Assembly (NCBI GenBank): GCA_010093705.1
Contig: MU006100.1
Span: 284,745 to 331,759, forward strand
Reading direction: 5' to 3'
Length of the DNA stretch: 47,015 nucleotides
Source: Patellaria atrata CBS 101060
Lineage: Eukaryota > Ascomycota > Dothideomycetes > Patellariales > Patellariaceae
This document shows, in pieces, positions 11,501-21,660 of the stretch (its first letter is position 1; each line of letters begins with the position of its first letter). Both the position numbers and the translations under genes were made by a program. Below the pieces are notes generated by a model, which saw only the letters and a program-made list of their open reading frames with translations, had not been told where the DNA came from and made no database searches.

Positions 11501-13164
11501 ATACGGTACGGCAGTTACGGTAAGGAGAGGAGGGTATGGAGACTTGGTCGCATGATTATTCCTTTATGCTATTTTCGGCTCAGGGTGTCTAACCATTTAT
11601 TATATATCTGATGTAGAGTCGAATGGTGCGGGGAGTGGGAATGAGTGACAGCATTGTTCTCTATGGAAGTGGAATCTTAGAAACAGGTTTGGTAGGTAAG
11701 GGGTTTATGATTTATGGGTTTGTGAAGGAAGGGGAGGGAGTGGAACCATTTATAGAGTAAGAGAAGGGTGGTTGTATGATGACTGATAAATGGGATTGGA
11801 AGTAGACTGTCTTAAATATGTAGTGATGCGAAGATCACTTGTAGTGACGATTGCATTACTCGATGATACGATATAACGATTCTATTCCTTCAGATTTCCG
11901 TCCTGGCCTTCAGTCCCGAACCTTCCTCATGCCGACGGGTTTGGATTTGATACTGGTTGATATATGAACGTGATCGAAGTCACGGTGGTATCAACGTCCA
12001 GGAACAGTGCATGAAGTAGAGGTGTTAAACGCACGTATCCCACAGTAGTTATAGAAATAGGAAGAGCGATGATAGAATAACTAAGCCCCCTTTTTCCAAA
12101 CAACCCTCCATCCGCAATACTCTTCTTCGGCTATTAAGTAAGCACATAACAGCAAAGAGACTCCAGAGCCCGACTTAGAAATTGCAGGGATAGGGGTCTC
12201 CGCAGGGCCACGCCCAACCCACAATACCTCGCCTTACTGATCCGGATATACAGTCTCATACGCCCGGCCCAGGACGCTCCGAACCGCAGAAGCAAACCAC
12301 TACCCAGAACCATACCCAGCGAACAACCCGACGCGCGTAACCGATTTCTAATCCCCTAGCAAGCTTACGCCGAGTATACATACGTATCCGCGCTATTTGG
12401 GATCGCTATTGTTAGAATAAGAGTTCTATAGTTAAGGTAGGCCTGAGGAATAAGGGAGAGTGGGAATTAGGCCTCCCTGAGCCGTCGACACTGCGCTCGG
12501 ATACTTGTGCTTGAAAGGAAACACGACTCGAGTGTGTAGGTCATGATACATGGTACCGTACAGTCAGCTCAGCTCGGGCTCCGTTGTATGTATACGGCCG
12601 TGTTGGAAAAACGTCTGCAGATATTGCTGTTTTGTGCTGATATTGCTCGTTCGCTGTATGTTTATGTTAGTCTGAGAGGGATTTCGGGGACTACGTTGCG
12701 GGAGATGATGTGTGCGAAGGTTCTCGATCGCACGCGGAAATTTGACTATACAGTCTTCAACTGTACGAATGACTTCCGGCCGTATCTACTTTTCCAGTTG
12801 TATGTAAGAGTCGATTGTTGTGTTCACGGTATAGCAATAACGCAAGATATAACACTTTGGTACCAGTTGCACAAGCGTACAGAACGCGGAGGAGACGAAT
12901 CTTGACAATGGTGAATTTGTTGATACTTAAACCGCTCATTTTGAAGAGTCGATCTCGCACGTACGCGCCGCCTGGTAACTGTACTAGAGATGTACAGCAA
13001 GCGAGGGACATCCAACTGTGACCTAGGTCAAGACTCACTAAAGTGAAGTATTCAATCCATATTGCGAACTTAGCAGCGGTATCTTACAGTACACTTCATT
13101 AGCCTCCAAAACCTGCAATGCGATACGATACGATATATACCCTTCCTACCATCGCCAAATTAAG
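5501..13164. other. Gene-poor 7.7-kb spacer
   Basis: No protein family is recognisable here on either strand. Open frames are short and lack plausible splice partners. I also see no transposon ends, long direct or inverted repeats, or clear TpA-rich RIP signature. Two segments change composition abruptly: C-rich about 10850-11380 to G-rich about 11500-11830, and C-rich about 12080-12360 to G-rich about 12420-12730. A perfect 7-bp inverted repeat, GCAAGCT/AGCTTGC (11225-11231 and 11238-11244), has a 6-nt loop. A non-coding transcript cannot be excluded. Confidence 0.6.
5591..6151 (+). CDS. Doubtful 186-codon ORF, unknown product
   Basis: The frame runs from an ATG at 5591 to a stop ending at 6151. 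Its translation matches no family I know and contains no domain motif, signal peptide or membrane segment. It includes a run of eleven A residues just upstream of an internal ATG near 5720, which would be slippage-prone in a real gene. Codon use shows no bias. It is the longest frame in the 10-kb gene-poor stretch, so it is recorded, but chance openness is the likelier explanation. Confidence 0.12.
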   Translation: MPDTLSCDATRLITLIYFSSCLNARSFNCEGQVRPTVLVKKKNDALRYLLLSNRHLMRARRSSSLSDAAECCGWTSVQNTKVSPGGLPLLMIGEVQRVSKLECTEDAFARSPSARLAGQLLTLAQSVRMRRPLQSPSSMNIMPQSNMHLIIKRSCCRQSGTPLQDSVRDSVESAAVWDTLLRIISL

Positions 13165-14799
13165 TTAATAATCAAACCTATCCGGCAACACAACCGGCGC
13201 AACTAAACTCCACCCAAAAATAATATAACACACCCACGAACTCACAATCTTCGCCCAACTCGCCCAATATGTCCTCCCCACTGGGACAAACTGCTCGCCT
13301 TCATGGTTCGTCTTGTCACTGCCAACATTCATAGTTAACAGTGTCGCGACCCACGCCGTTGAGAGGAGGAAAATGACGTGGAAAAGCGAATAGTTGTATT
13401 GCGTTGCGGTCCTCTCGTCATCTGGGATTTTCTTCGCGCTCGTTCCGTCGTCAGACTCATCGTCTGAGTCTGAGTCGTCGAGGGCGGATGCGGGGAGTGA
13501 GCCCGATTCTACGGCTGCGCGGAGAGCTGCTTGGCGTAGCTCACGACGGGAAGAGGGTTGCGTGGTTACGAGGCCGTGCTCGTAGTCTTCGGTACCTAAC
13601 GCGACGTAGTTCCCATTCCCAGAGGAACCTTGGGCACCAAGAGCGAGACCATAGGTAGCAGCGCGGGTAGTAGTGTAGGCAACAGTGACGAAGGTGACAA
13701 TGGCCCCCAGGATGATTGTTGCGCGGCGAGTGCCCCGAGCCCGTACGAGCGGATTGCAGTGCTGATCATCAGGCTCCATGGCCACAGCGGACATGGTTAG
13801 GTAGGTACAGTACACGGCGACCATAGCGGCTTGAGCGAGACCGGCGCGTGGGTTGGATGCTTGGATGGTAGGGTGGATAGAAAGGATAGAGATGCCGATG
13901 AGGAGAAGAAGATTGATCTAAGTGGGATGTGAGTAAGAATAGTGGATAGATAGGAATGGGGTGAAGTATTTTACCGTGATCGCTGCCTGGTTCATGGAGC
14001 ATCCGCTATGCGCAAAAAAGATGTACATAACGATGGTCATAGCCAGGGAGGCGACGTACATGGCTCCTGTAGATCCTAGGAGAAGATACATCCAGACATT
14101 CGATCCCTCATTTTCAATCTTTTCCTGGCAATGTTCCGCAAATGTATGAGCTAGGTCCACGAGGAGTATCAAACCAAGCAGTAAGAATAGTATAGCTCCA
14201 ATCAAGGCGAAGTAGTTGCCCCATGCGACAAAGAAGTTATCTGGAATGAAGAAAGTGACGATGATGAGAGCTATCCAAGCAATTATTTTCGGACCCCAGA
14301 AACCATTTTGAATCGGTGCTCTGCCATCTCTTGAACTTTTAACACCCATAAGTATTATAGCAAGGATGGCGTGAAACGCGCCCAGCGCGAAGTTCATCCT
14401 TTGAACGGCAACGAAACCATAGCATTCTTTTCCAGCGCACTTAACATCGACGTAGTCTAATGTTAGATGTGCTAGCTTCTTCACCGCCCAGTCTGTAAGC
14501 ATTATCCAGGATACTATCGAGTTTACGAGCAAGATCAATGCGTATGCGATTCTGGTGGCCATGCTGCAGACAGAGGGTCAGTATCAGCAGTATCTGAGAG
14601 GGACAGTGGATGCTACCTATTTCTACATTTCCCGCAAGAACTGAATACCGCAGAACAGGTTGCAGCTCCGCAGCATGATGCGGCAAAGGTTCCTATCTAT
14701 ACTTTCCGTTAGTCGATCGATCAGGAAGATCAAGGTATGGGTTCTTACTGTGCCAATGCTGGGGATTGCAAGCAGTGGTAGTGACAATAAAGCGCCCAT
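13165..14799 (-). CDS. TMS1: TMS1/SERINC-family multi-pass membrane protein
   Basis: Member of the eukaryotic Tms1/serine-incorporator family, about 10-11 transmembrane helices in vacuole/plasma membranes; the animal members are linked to serine-lipid supply and lipid scrambling (established knowledge). Exons 14799-14749, 14696-14617, 14563-13975 and 13917-13165 give 490 residues; yeast Tms1 is 473. The start MGALLSLP and the Cys-rich SCCGAATCS segment (residues 24-32) are family hallmarks, followed by helices such as ATRIAYALILLVNSIVSWIM. Near residues 387-397 there is an acidic loop (DDSDSDDESDD), and the C-terminal helix region contains a conserved Trp-rich WASWAKIVSSWVCYI segment. It is divergent from the neighbouring MFS gene with 493 bp between starts. 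The final exon carries a marked strand-composition switch (see findings). Confidence 0.95.
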
Positions 14800-15292
14800 A
14801 TCGAACGTTTGGATCGCGATACAACAGTCCAGATACAATGAGTGGAAGTTTGAGGTCTGTTGTTGAGGCTCCGGAGCGGACGTCTAGAGGTGACGACAAT
14901 CAAAAGTCGGCGGCCGCGGTCTTGGCGAAAGCCAGCACTCCTTATCGTCTGTAAATCAGATGGACGACTACTATTTCCCTTAAACTCACAATTGTTCGCA
15001 TTTCGCTCCTTACGGCCTCATATACTCGTCGGACTTGGTGCCTCACACCTTCAAAGTTATTCTGAGGGCAGGCTCCCTATTTATACCATCTCAAGCTCGT
15101 GAAACTACCACCTGATCACACGATGACGATGGTCTAAAGCTACAAAACATCTCCGCGCGATTTTTAACCACGAGGAATAATACCGTCCTACACCCCTCAA
15201 GGTCCGCCATTTATGAGGTTTTGCGGACAATAATATCAAGAGCTCGGAAAAATCCTGGCTTCTCTGTGTGAGGGTCAAGAAGAAAACCGAAG
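14800..15292. promoter_or_regulatory. Divergent promoter region between TMS1 and the MFS gene
   Basis: The two start codons (14799 minus, 15293 plus) point away from each other and must share this 493-bp interval as promoter and leader space. No obvious TATA box or repeated operator motif stands out. Confidence 0.6.
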
Positions 15293-17201
15293 ATGGCCGG
15301 GGAAGATACGCATAGGACATTTCGGATACTGTCCGTAATAGCAGCAACACTTATTAGTCTTGCCTGCGGAACAAATGTACGAACAAAAGGATTGATTCTA
15401 GTCCTTACAAAGTTAACAGTACTTAGTATGCATACTCAGCATGGGCACCCCAATTTGCTCGACGGATGCAGCTCTCAGCAACTCAGAGTAACTTAATAGT
15501 AAGGGGTTACGATAATTCCTCAACGGTCTATACTGATGGGATGCTTTCAGGGAAACTTTGGCAACTTCGGCATGTATGCTTCCGGCATACCTGTGGGCCT
15601 TTTAGTCGATTCAAAAGGGCCTAGACCTGCTATTGCTATTGGTGGACTGGCTCTCGGGGCTGGGTATTTCCCCATCCATAGAAGTTCGTAGTGTATATAT
15701 CGAGAATTTATTCTATAGTATTGACAATGTGTAGCATACGACAACGGCCCGGGTTCTATGAGTGTTACTCTATTGTGCTTCTTCTCCTTCTTAACAGGTT
15801 TAGGCAGTTGTTCTGCATTTTCGGCTTGCATCAAAACATGTAAGGGATAATTACCCCTGAATCATCACTTACTGACACAATGAAGCTGCTTCTAACTGGC
15901 AACGCCATCGGGGTACCGCCACAGCCTTTCCTTTGGCAGCATTCGGATTAAGCGCATTTTTCTTTACCAGCGTTTCAGGACTCTTCTTTCCGGAAGACAC
16001 TTCAGATTTTCTCCTCTTTCTATCAATTGGGACGGTCACTCTTGTTGCGGTGTCCTTCCTCTTCATCCGTATAGTACCACACCTCCATCCCCCTTATACC
16101 GCCGTTTCCACATTCGAAGAACGTGCCGGATTGGGCCCCCGCCGGGACTCGAATCAAATGACACGTCCGAAACCTCGGCCTAAGGATTACGGTGCATCCA
16201 GCATAGATCTAGAGCCAGGTAAGAACTTTATACTGTTTGTTCTCCCTTCCACCATCGTATAGATACCAAATATTTTTAGCAGATGACGAAGATTCCAACA
16301 CGGGCATCAGTATCATAGAAAACGCGGATGAGACCTCATCACTCATGTCCAAAGATTCTGGCGGTCCCGGCGACATCTCTCCGGATGACGAAGCGAGACA
16401 TCATGAAGATCTACGCTTACATCGATTAGATATTACCGGCATGGCATTACTTTCTAGGCCTGAGTTTTGGCAGCTTTTCGTAATGCTAGGTCTATTAACT
16501 GGTGTTGGTTTGATGACGATTAAGTAAGAACTTTTCTAATCTAGTCCGTTTCGGAGTATAAAACCAACTCACAATTTTTCAGTAACATTGGGAACGATGC
16601 TCATGCTCTTTGGTCGCATTATGACGATTCTGTCGATCAACGGTTTATCCTCGCTCGTCAACTGCTACACGTATCTACCATCTCTTTCTTCTCCTTTACC
16701 GGCCGTCTCCTTTCGGGTATTTTCTCTGATGTTCTCGTCAAGAAACATCATATGTCTCGCTTCTGGTGTCTCGTCGCTTCTGCTTCAATTTTCACTATCG
16801 CTCAAGTCTGCGCTATGTCTATCGAGAACCCTCACTCGCTTTGGGCTGTCAGTAGTCTCACAGGACTCGCTTACGGTGCATTGTTTGGTGTTTATCCAGC
16901 GCTTGTCGCAGATTCGTTTGGAGTTCCTGGTTTAAGTCTAAACTGGGGTTTTATGACGCTCTCACCAGTCATCAGTGGCAATATTTTCAATCTCGCCTAC
17001 GGTAGTATCTACGATAAACATTCGGTGATCAACCGCGATGGCGAGAGGGAATGTAGCGATGGATTGGAGTGTTACCGAAAGGCTTATTGGGTTACATTCG
17101 CCGCGAGTGTGATAGGTATATTAGTCAGTTTATGGAGCATCAAGCATGAGAGGGATATGAAGAGAAAGGCTCGTCAAGAGTTGGAAGATCACAGAGCATG
17201 A
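15293..17201 (+). CDS. Nodulin-like (NFD4/Mch1-type) MFS transporter
   Basis: Major-facilitator permease resembling the fungal Mch1/YMR155W group with an N-terminal nodulin-like domain; the substrate is not known (monocarboxylate-like by annotation tradition only). Seven exons: 15293-15376, 15427-15498, 15551-15683, 15735-15839, 15886-16218, 16283-16523 and 16583-17201, giving 528 residues. Landmarks are SLACGTNYAYSAWAPQFA in helix 1-2, NFGNFGMYASGIPVGLLVD with GPRPAIAIGGLALGAG (loop 2-3), GTATAFPLAAFGLSAFFF, an acidic central loop (EPDDEDSNTG...), and the C-terminal half beginning NNIGNDAHALW with GRLLSGIFSDVLVKKH. The acceptor before exon 6 is TTTTTAGCAG, so use of 16280 instead of 16283 would insert one residue. 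Intron 3 has an unusual GTTCGT donor. Confidence 0.92.
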
Positions 17202-17948
17202 GCCCAAATCTTTGGAGTGTGGAGTACAGCGGGTATATTGTACATAAGCGGTGTTAGGATGTATAGGATCAAGATAGGAGTGAGAAGCAATTCTAGGCTA
17301 CAGTTGTTTACGGAGCATATTAATATGTAAGTAAAACTAAAAGGTTTCGAAGATCATTCCCCCTGTTCCAATTGACTTTCTCTTCAGTCCTCAGCTAACT
17401 AAATTAGTGTACCTTTTGTCTTGGTTAGTAGATATTCAATTTTTTCCCATAGCTCATTTATATCAACCAAGTAGACCCCGGCTCATCGCTCACCAGTTCG
17501 CAATATGTCATTGAGCTATAGTTGTCCTAATGCTAAGGTTAAATGACGTGGATGAGGTGTGACCAGCATACGTTATTCTGAAGTATTTCCGTTCTGGTTT
17601 GCTTACAAGTGTGATTAGTCTTCAAGCCAAACAATCAGAGGAATACATGATTCCCGGCCTGACACAAAAGATACTAAAGGTTAGACTCGCTCGTGGCACT
17701 TAAGCAACCACTTCCTAGCAGGACCTTCAGAGAAAACGAAGAATCGCAGGCTATAATTAATCATGTGATAGGTCTCGAAGAGGTATCCACTCGTCCTGCT
17801 GTCATTCGCCAACACATAACATACAAGTTTTGCTCAAAGACAGCATGCTCAAGTTGACGATAAATTCCCGTTGAATGAGCATACGAAGGGTCGCCCTCAC
17901 CACCACAATCTCTCTTTCACTCTAAGTTACACCCATAAACAAAACAAA
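17202..17948. other. Intergenic spacer / promoter of the Pro-rich gene
   Basis: This 747-bp interval separates the MFS stop codon from the ATG of the proline-rich ORF. No ORF of note is present. The last 70 bp become C- and A-rich and lead into a good fungal start context (ACAAAATGTCC). Confidence 0.6.
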
Positions 17949-18199
17949 ATGTCCGAGAACCCCCACACTCCCCAACCATCCCCCAATCGCCCACTTTCCC
18001 AACCTCACCCCCAACCGCAACCAGGCCCCTCCCAACTTCTATCCGACCGCCGAACAACAGAACCACAAACCTCCCACACCACCCAACCCACAGAGGCAGG
18101 ACCGTCACGATCCCGCGAACACACACCCCCAATTCAAATCGGTCCACCCTACTCCCAAGGCCTCCGCCCCTCCCAATACCTCTTCTCCCACGTCTACCG
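17949..18199 (+). CDS. Partial gene: Pro/Gln/Ser-rich N-terminus, cut by an assembly gap
   Basis: The frame opens at an ATG in a strong start context (AAACAAAATGTCC) and continues for 83 codons into the N-run without a stop. Its translation is low complexity, rich in Pro, Gln, Ser and Thr (MSENPHTPQPSPNRPL...), then IQIGPPYSQGLRPSQYLF. Many codons end in C. After the gap, the most protein-like frame is a charged tail LDVDRRESWEDRV ending at a stop at 18785-18787; whether it belongs to this gene cannot be told. It is probably a real gene of unknown, likely disordered, product. The alternative is chance openness in C-rich DNA. Confidence 0.5.
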
Positions 18200-18744
18200 N
18201 NNNNNNNNNNNNNNNNNNNNNNNNNNNNNNNNNNNNNNNNNNNNNNNNNNNNNNNNNNNNNNNNNNNNNNNNNNNNNNNNNNNNNNNNNNNNNNNNNNNN
18301 NNNNNNNNNNNNNNNNNNNNNNNNNNNNNNNNNNNNNNNNNNNNNNNNNNNNNNNNNNNNNNNNNNNNNNNNNNNNNNNNNNNNNNNNNNNNNNNNNNNN
18401 NNNNNNNNNNNNNNNNNNNNNNNNNNNNNNNNNNNNNNNNNNNNNNNNNNNNNNNNNNNNNNNNNNNNNNNNNNNNNNNNNNNNNNNNNNNNNNNNNNNN
18501 NNNNNNNNNNNNNNNNNNNNNNNNNNNNNNNNNNNNNNNNNNNNNNNNNNNNNNNNNNNNNNNNNNNNNNNNNNNNNNNNNNNNNNNNNNNNNNNNNNNN
18601 NNNNNNNNNNNNNNNNNNNNNNNNNNNNNNNNNNNNNNNNNNNNNNNNNNNNNNNNNNNNNNNNNNNNNNNNNNNNNNNNNNNNNNNNNNNNNNNNNNNN
18701 NNNNNNNNNNNNNNNNNNNNNNNNNNNNNNNNNNNNNNNNNNNN
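18200..18744. other. Assembly gap (545 N)
   Basis: An unbroken run of N. The length is not a round default, so it may be a scaffold-estimated size. The left flank is strongly C-rich and the right flank strongly G-rich, so the gap falls exactly where other loci in this window switch composition. Confidence 1.
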
Positions 18745-18993
18745 GTTGGATGTGGATAGGAGGGAGTCGTGGGAGGATAGGGTTTGAGGGGGGTTAGTGG
18801 GTGCAGGCGAGATGTTGCATTGGTCTTTGGGGGTTCGTGGTTATTAATCAACTTAATTGAAATTTTGATGTATTGTACAATGAGCGTGTTACACTGGCGA
18901 ACGTAAATCGTTATTCATGATGTGGATTTGCCACTTGCGCCGAATGATGCCATGATTCTATCGCCGTGAGATATCTGACTGATCCTTCTCGCA

Positions 18994-20021
18994 TTACAAT
19001 GCCCATCCAGCCGCGAGTAAAGCGGCTCCGAAAATACCTCCAAGAGCAACTGTTCTATCCGCAGCCGCATCCGTGGGTACCGTTGATGGAGCATTCGTTG
19101 TCTCTGTGCCGAAGACTCCTGGCTCAAGAGTCTCGGAACCGGTCGTGGTAGTGGGCAGAGCAGTTGCTTGCGCAACGCCGATGCCCAGAGTAGTACCTGT
19201 GACCTCAGTTCCCGAAACCGTGGTCGTGTAAACGCTGGATTCAGTAATGGTCGCAGTACATCCTTCCCACGAGACCCAAGGGGGTGCAGTACTCCACGGC
19301 CCATCCGTCCAGCCCGACCATGTGGTATCAGGACAATCACCGCCGCCCCACCACGCAGTCCAGGGTCCAGATGCCCAGTCGCTGTGGCTACTTCCCCATG
19401 GGCCCCAATTATCGTGACCCCAGGGACCCCACCCGCTCTTGGAGGACCATGAACCAGTGTGCGAGTTCCAGGAGCCGGCCCAGGAGCTGTGGTCCCATGG
19501 TCCCCAGCCGGATGAATACTTTGTCGTCCATGATGCGTCGTGTGAACCCCATGGGCCCCAATTACCAGGTCCCCAGTCGCCGTCACTCCATGAGGACGGC
19601 CAGGCGGAGCCGCCAGAAGTCACTGCGAATGTGGCTTGTGGTGCTGCTGTGATTGTAGCACCCGCATTCGCGCAAGCTTGAGCTATGATTTGGTAGAGAC
19701 CTGTCATATATTAGTGGAAGAATGAAGGTGAAGAATCGAAATATCGTACCTGACTTGTCCTCCTCGCTACAATCTGAGTCCTCAATGCATGAGTTTGCGG
19801 TAGCAACAGCAGTCTGATCTGTGCAAAGACCTTCCCATCCATTTCTCCAGTTGTATCCTGAGATGTCAATGCTAGTAAGACATTGAAACTGTTATCATCG
19901 GTGTCAATTGTTATCTCCAATGCCGAGGTGCCAGAGGACTTACTGCGCAACTAGGCAAATCTGCTGTTGCACTCGAAGTGTATAGCACCGCAGCCGCAGC
20001 TACAGCTAGCTGGGCTCTCAT
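18994..20021 (-). CDS. Secreted CFEM-like, tryptophan-rich GPI-anchored protein
   Basis: Exons 20021-19944, 19888-19750 and 19700-18994 give 307 residues. Residues 1-20 are an alanine-rich signal peptide. Next comes a CFEM-like module opening PSCAFQC with Cys at 25, 29, 48, 60, 66 and 82: six instead of the canonical eight, and the Asp that serves as heme-iron ligand in CFEM proteins is not apparent. Residues about 106-217 are a Trp/Gly/Ser/Pro/His low-complexity block with 24 Trp (repeated WGPWG, SGWGPW, GPW). A Thr/Ser-rich stalk follows, then a GPI-type tail (small residues TDAAADR, hydrophobic end IFGAALLAAGWAL). It is predicted to sit on the plasma membrane or in the wall. The exon-2 acceptor GATAACAG was chosen because the later TTACTAG would put the frame into an immediate stop. 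Function is unknown; adhesion or surface hydrophobicity is inference. Confidence 0.85.
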
Positions 20022-20339
20022 GTTACGCAATTTAGCAAACAGGGAGAGGAATGGACTGTAAATTGAAAAAGGGAGATCACTCAAAAGATCTAGGTAATAA
20101 GCATAAGACTGAATGGATATCAACAGCACAAACGAAAAATTAGACCTATCTCAAATTTGTATTACAGCTGGAGGACCACGAGAAATAGATTAAATATGTA
20201 CTGCATTCTCACCGTTGTTTGCCCAGCATGCGTCGTCATCGCAGCCATAGTCCAGTACAGATTTATGTTAGCTTCGGGTCTCCGATGAGGCTGAAAATAC
20301 AACTCCACCAACGAGCTTGATCCCTTTCTCTGAATAGGA

Positions 20340-20669
20340 CTAAGTTGGGGTCTTGGGATCCTTCTTTTGTCCTACTGATGGTGGAGGATCTTCAGAAATT
20401 CGGATTTGATGGTTCGGATGTTGGGTGTATCGGTGATTACCTAAGGCATATGGTGGGGGACCCGATGTCCAGGACGCGCAACACGAAAGGAACTGATATG
20501 AACAACTCCTGATTTGATTCTGACAGCATGCTGTGATGAGCCTATATAATACGAGCTTTGTCTTCAGGTAGAGCTTACTTTTCAGATCCGGATATAGAAG
20601 CATACGACGGCGATGTGTTCGACTTCCAATAGAATTAGCCGTGAACTTCGCCTTGGAATTGACTGACAT
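20340..20669 (-). CDS. Doubtful 109-codon ORF, unknown product
   Basis: An ATG (20669) opens a 109-residue frame that is basic, Cys-containing and Pro-rich at its end, with no recognisable domain. An internal GTAAGCTC...TATATAG segment could be a very short intron. It lies on the same strand as the CFEM-like gene, about 320 bp upstream of its start, so it may be part of that promoter or leader instead. No conservation evidence is available to me. Confidence 0.15.
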   Translation of the reverse strand: MSVNSKAKFTANSIGSRTHRRRMLLYPDLKSKLYLKTKLVLYRLITACCQNQIRSCSYQFLSCCASWTSGPPPYALGNHRYTQHPNHQIRISEDPPPSVGQKKDPKTPT

Positions 20670-21550
20670 GCTATTGTAAGTACAGCGCTATCGGGCCAAT
20701 CGCTTCATTGAATAGTTGCTGTGCTAGTTTAGTCATGCATCATCTTCGTAAAGGGATACTGTAGTATAAGGTTGAATTACCTAATTTTTAAAACATCCCA
20801 ACCGGAGTCTGAACGGCCCGAAGACCAGACAACGACCTCATTGAGGGGTTGAGATTCTATCAAAAGTTCAGCATTCCAGTATTTGACTTTGGTTCAGGTT
20901 GATTTAAGTCTATCTTATGTCAGATGTAGCTCTTGAAGACGATTATACAGAGGAAAGAATCACCTTCTACTGCCCTTACTCTCACGGTCTATCCCCCACA
21001 GCTCTAATTACAACCAGGGGGAGAACTTGTACAGTCTTTTGACTCATTAGTAGTTTGTTGAAGCTCGATATGGCAAGTACCATATCCATTTTCCTCTTGA
21101 ATAGGTGTTCACCGCTTCTGTAAAATCTTGATGCTAAAACGAGATGAGAGATCTTCGAAGCTGAGGGGAAGAATACCGTACGTAAAGGAAACCAAGGTCT
21201 TGTCTAGATTCATTGCCTTTCGATATAAAGCAGTCATGACTTAATCTTTAGTTTATCAAAAGTCTTTAAATAAATATATTAAGAAGAAAACGGATCTATC
21301 GAAGAAAACGGAAAGGCTCTACTACACCGGTTGACTCGTGCGGGCTCCTCGACAATCCTACATCGGCTATCGAAGTAAGAGTGATGTGCATATAACCCTC
21401 TAAAATAAATAGAGAATAGGATAGCAAAATAAACTTAAAAAGAGAAAGACGGTGTAAAAAAATGCAAAAGGAAATTTCCTTCGATACGGCCCTCCCCTCC
21501 GCATCGTTCTCAGCTGCTATCCACTGAGACCCCTCCCGCCATTGTTGAAA

Positions 21551-21660
21551 TGGAACCGCCGAGGATTGAACACAGGGCGTTTCGAGAGACCACGTCCAAC
21601 AGAACAAGTTCTGCTGCGGGATAAGAGCTTACCTCTTACCAACTTGACTAAACGTGGATT
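21551..21660 (-). ncRNA. tRNA-like Pol III element or degenerate tRNA
   Basis: On the minus strand, TAGTCAAGTTGG (21650-21639) matches the A-box consensus TRGYNNARNNGG at every position. TGTTCAATCCT (21572-21562) matches the B-box GGTTCRANYCC at nine of eleven positions. The A-box start to B-box end distance is about 89 nt, as in tRNAs with an intron or long variable arm. A CAGAACTTGTTCTG hairpin lies between them. The T-stem pairs poorly (CTGTG against CTCGG) and no 5' strand complements the would-be 3' acceptor CGGTTCC. It is therefore more likely a tRNA relic or SINE head than a working tRNA. Confidence 0.35.

Noticed and set aside
12543-12905. 120-codon plus-strand ORF with Cys and hydrophobic residues
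   Set aside because: No recognisable family. It lies within the G-rich arm of a composition switch, which lowers stop frequency, so chance openness is likely.
2783-13164. Degraded transposon or RIP-mutated island in the gene-poor interval
   Set aside because: No transposase or reverse-transcriptase fragment, terminal repeat or target duplication was found, and there is no pronounced TpA excess by eye.
18915-19586. A 223-residue Gly/His/Arg-rich frame overlapping the CFEM-like gene, and long frames opposite to it
   Set aside because: They are out-of-frame images of the Trp/Gly repeat block, where TGG and GGN codons keep several frames open. The real frame has a signal peptide, ordered Cys, a GPI tail and consistent splicing.
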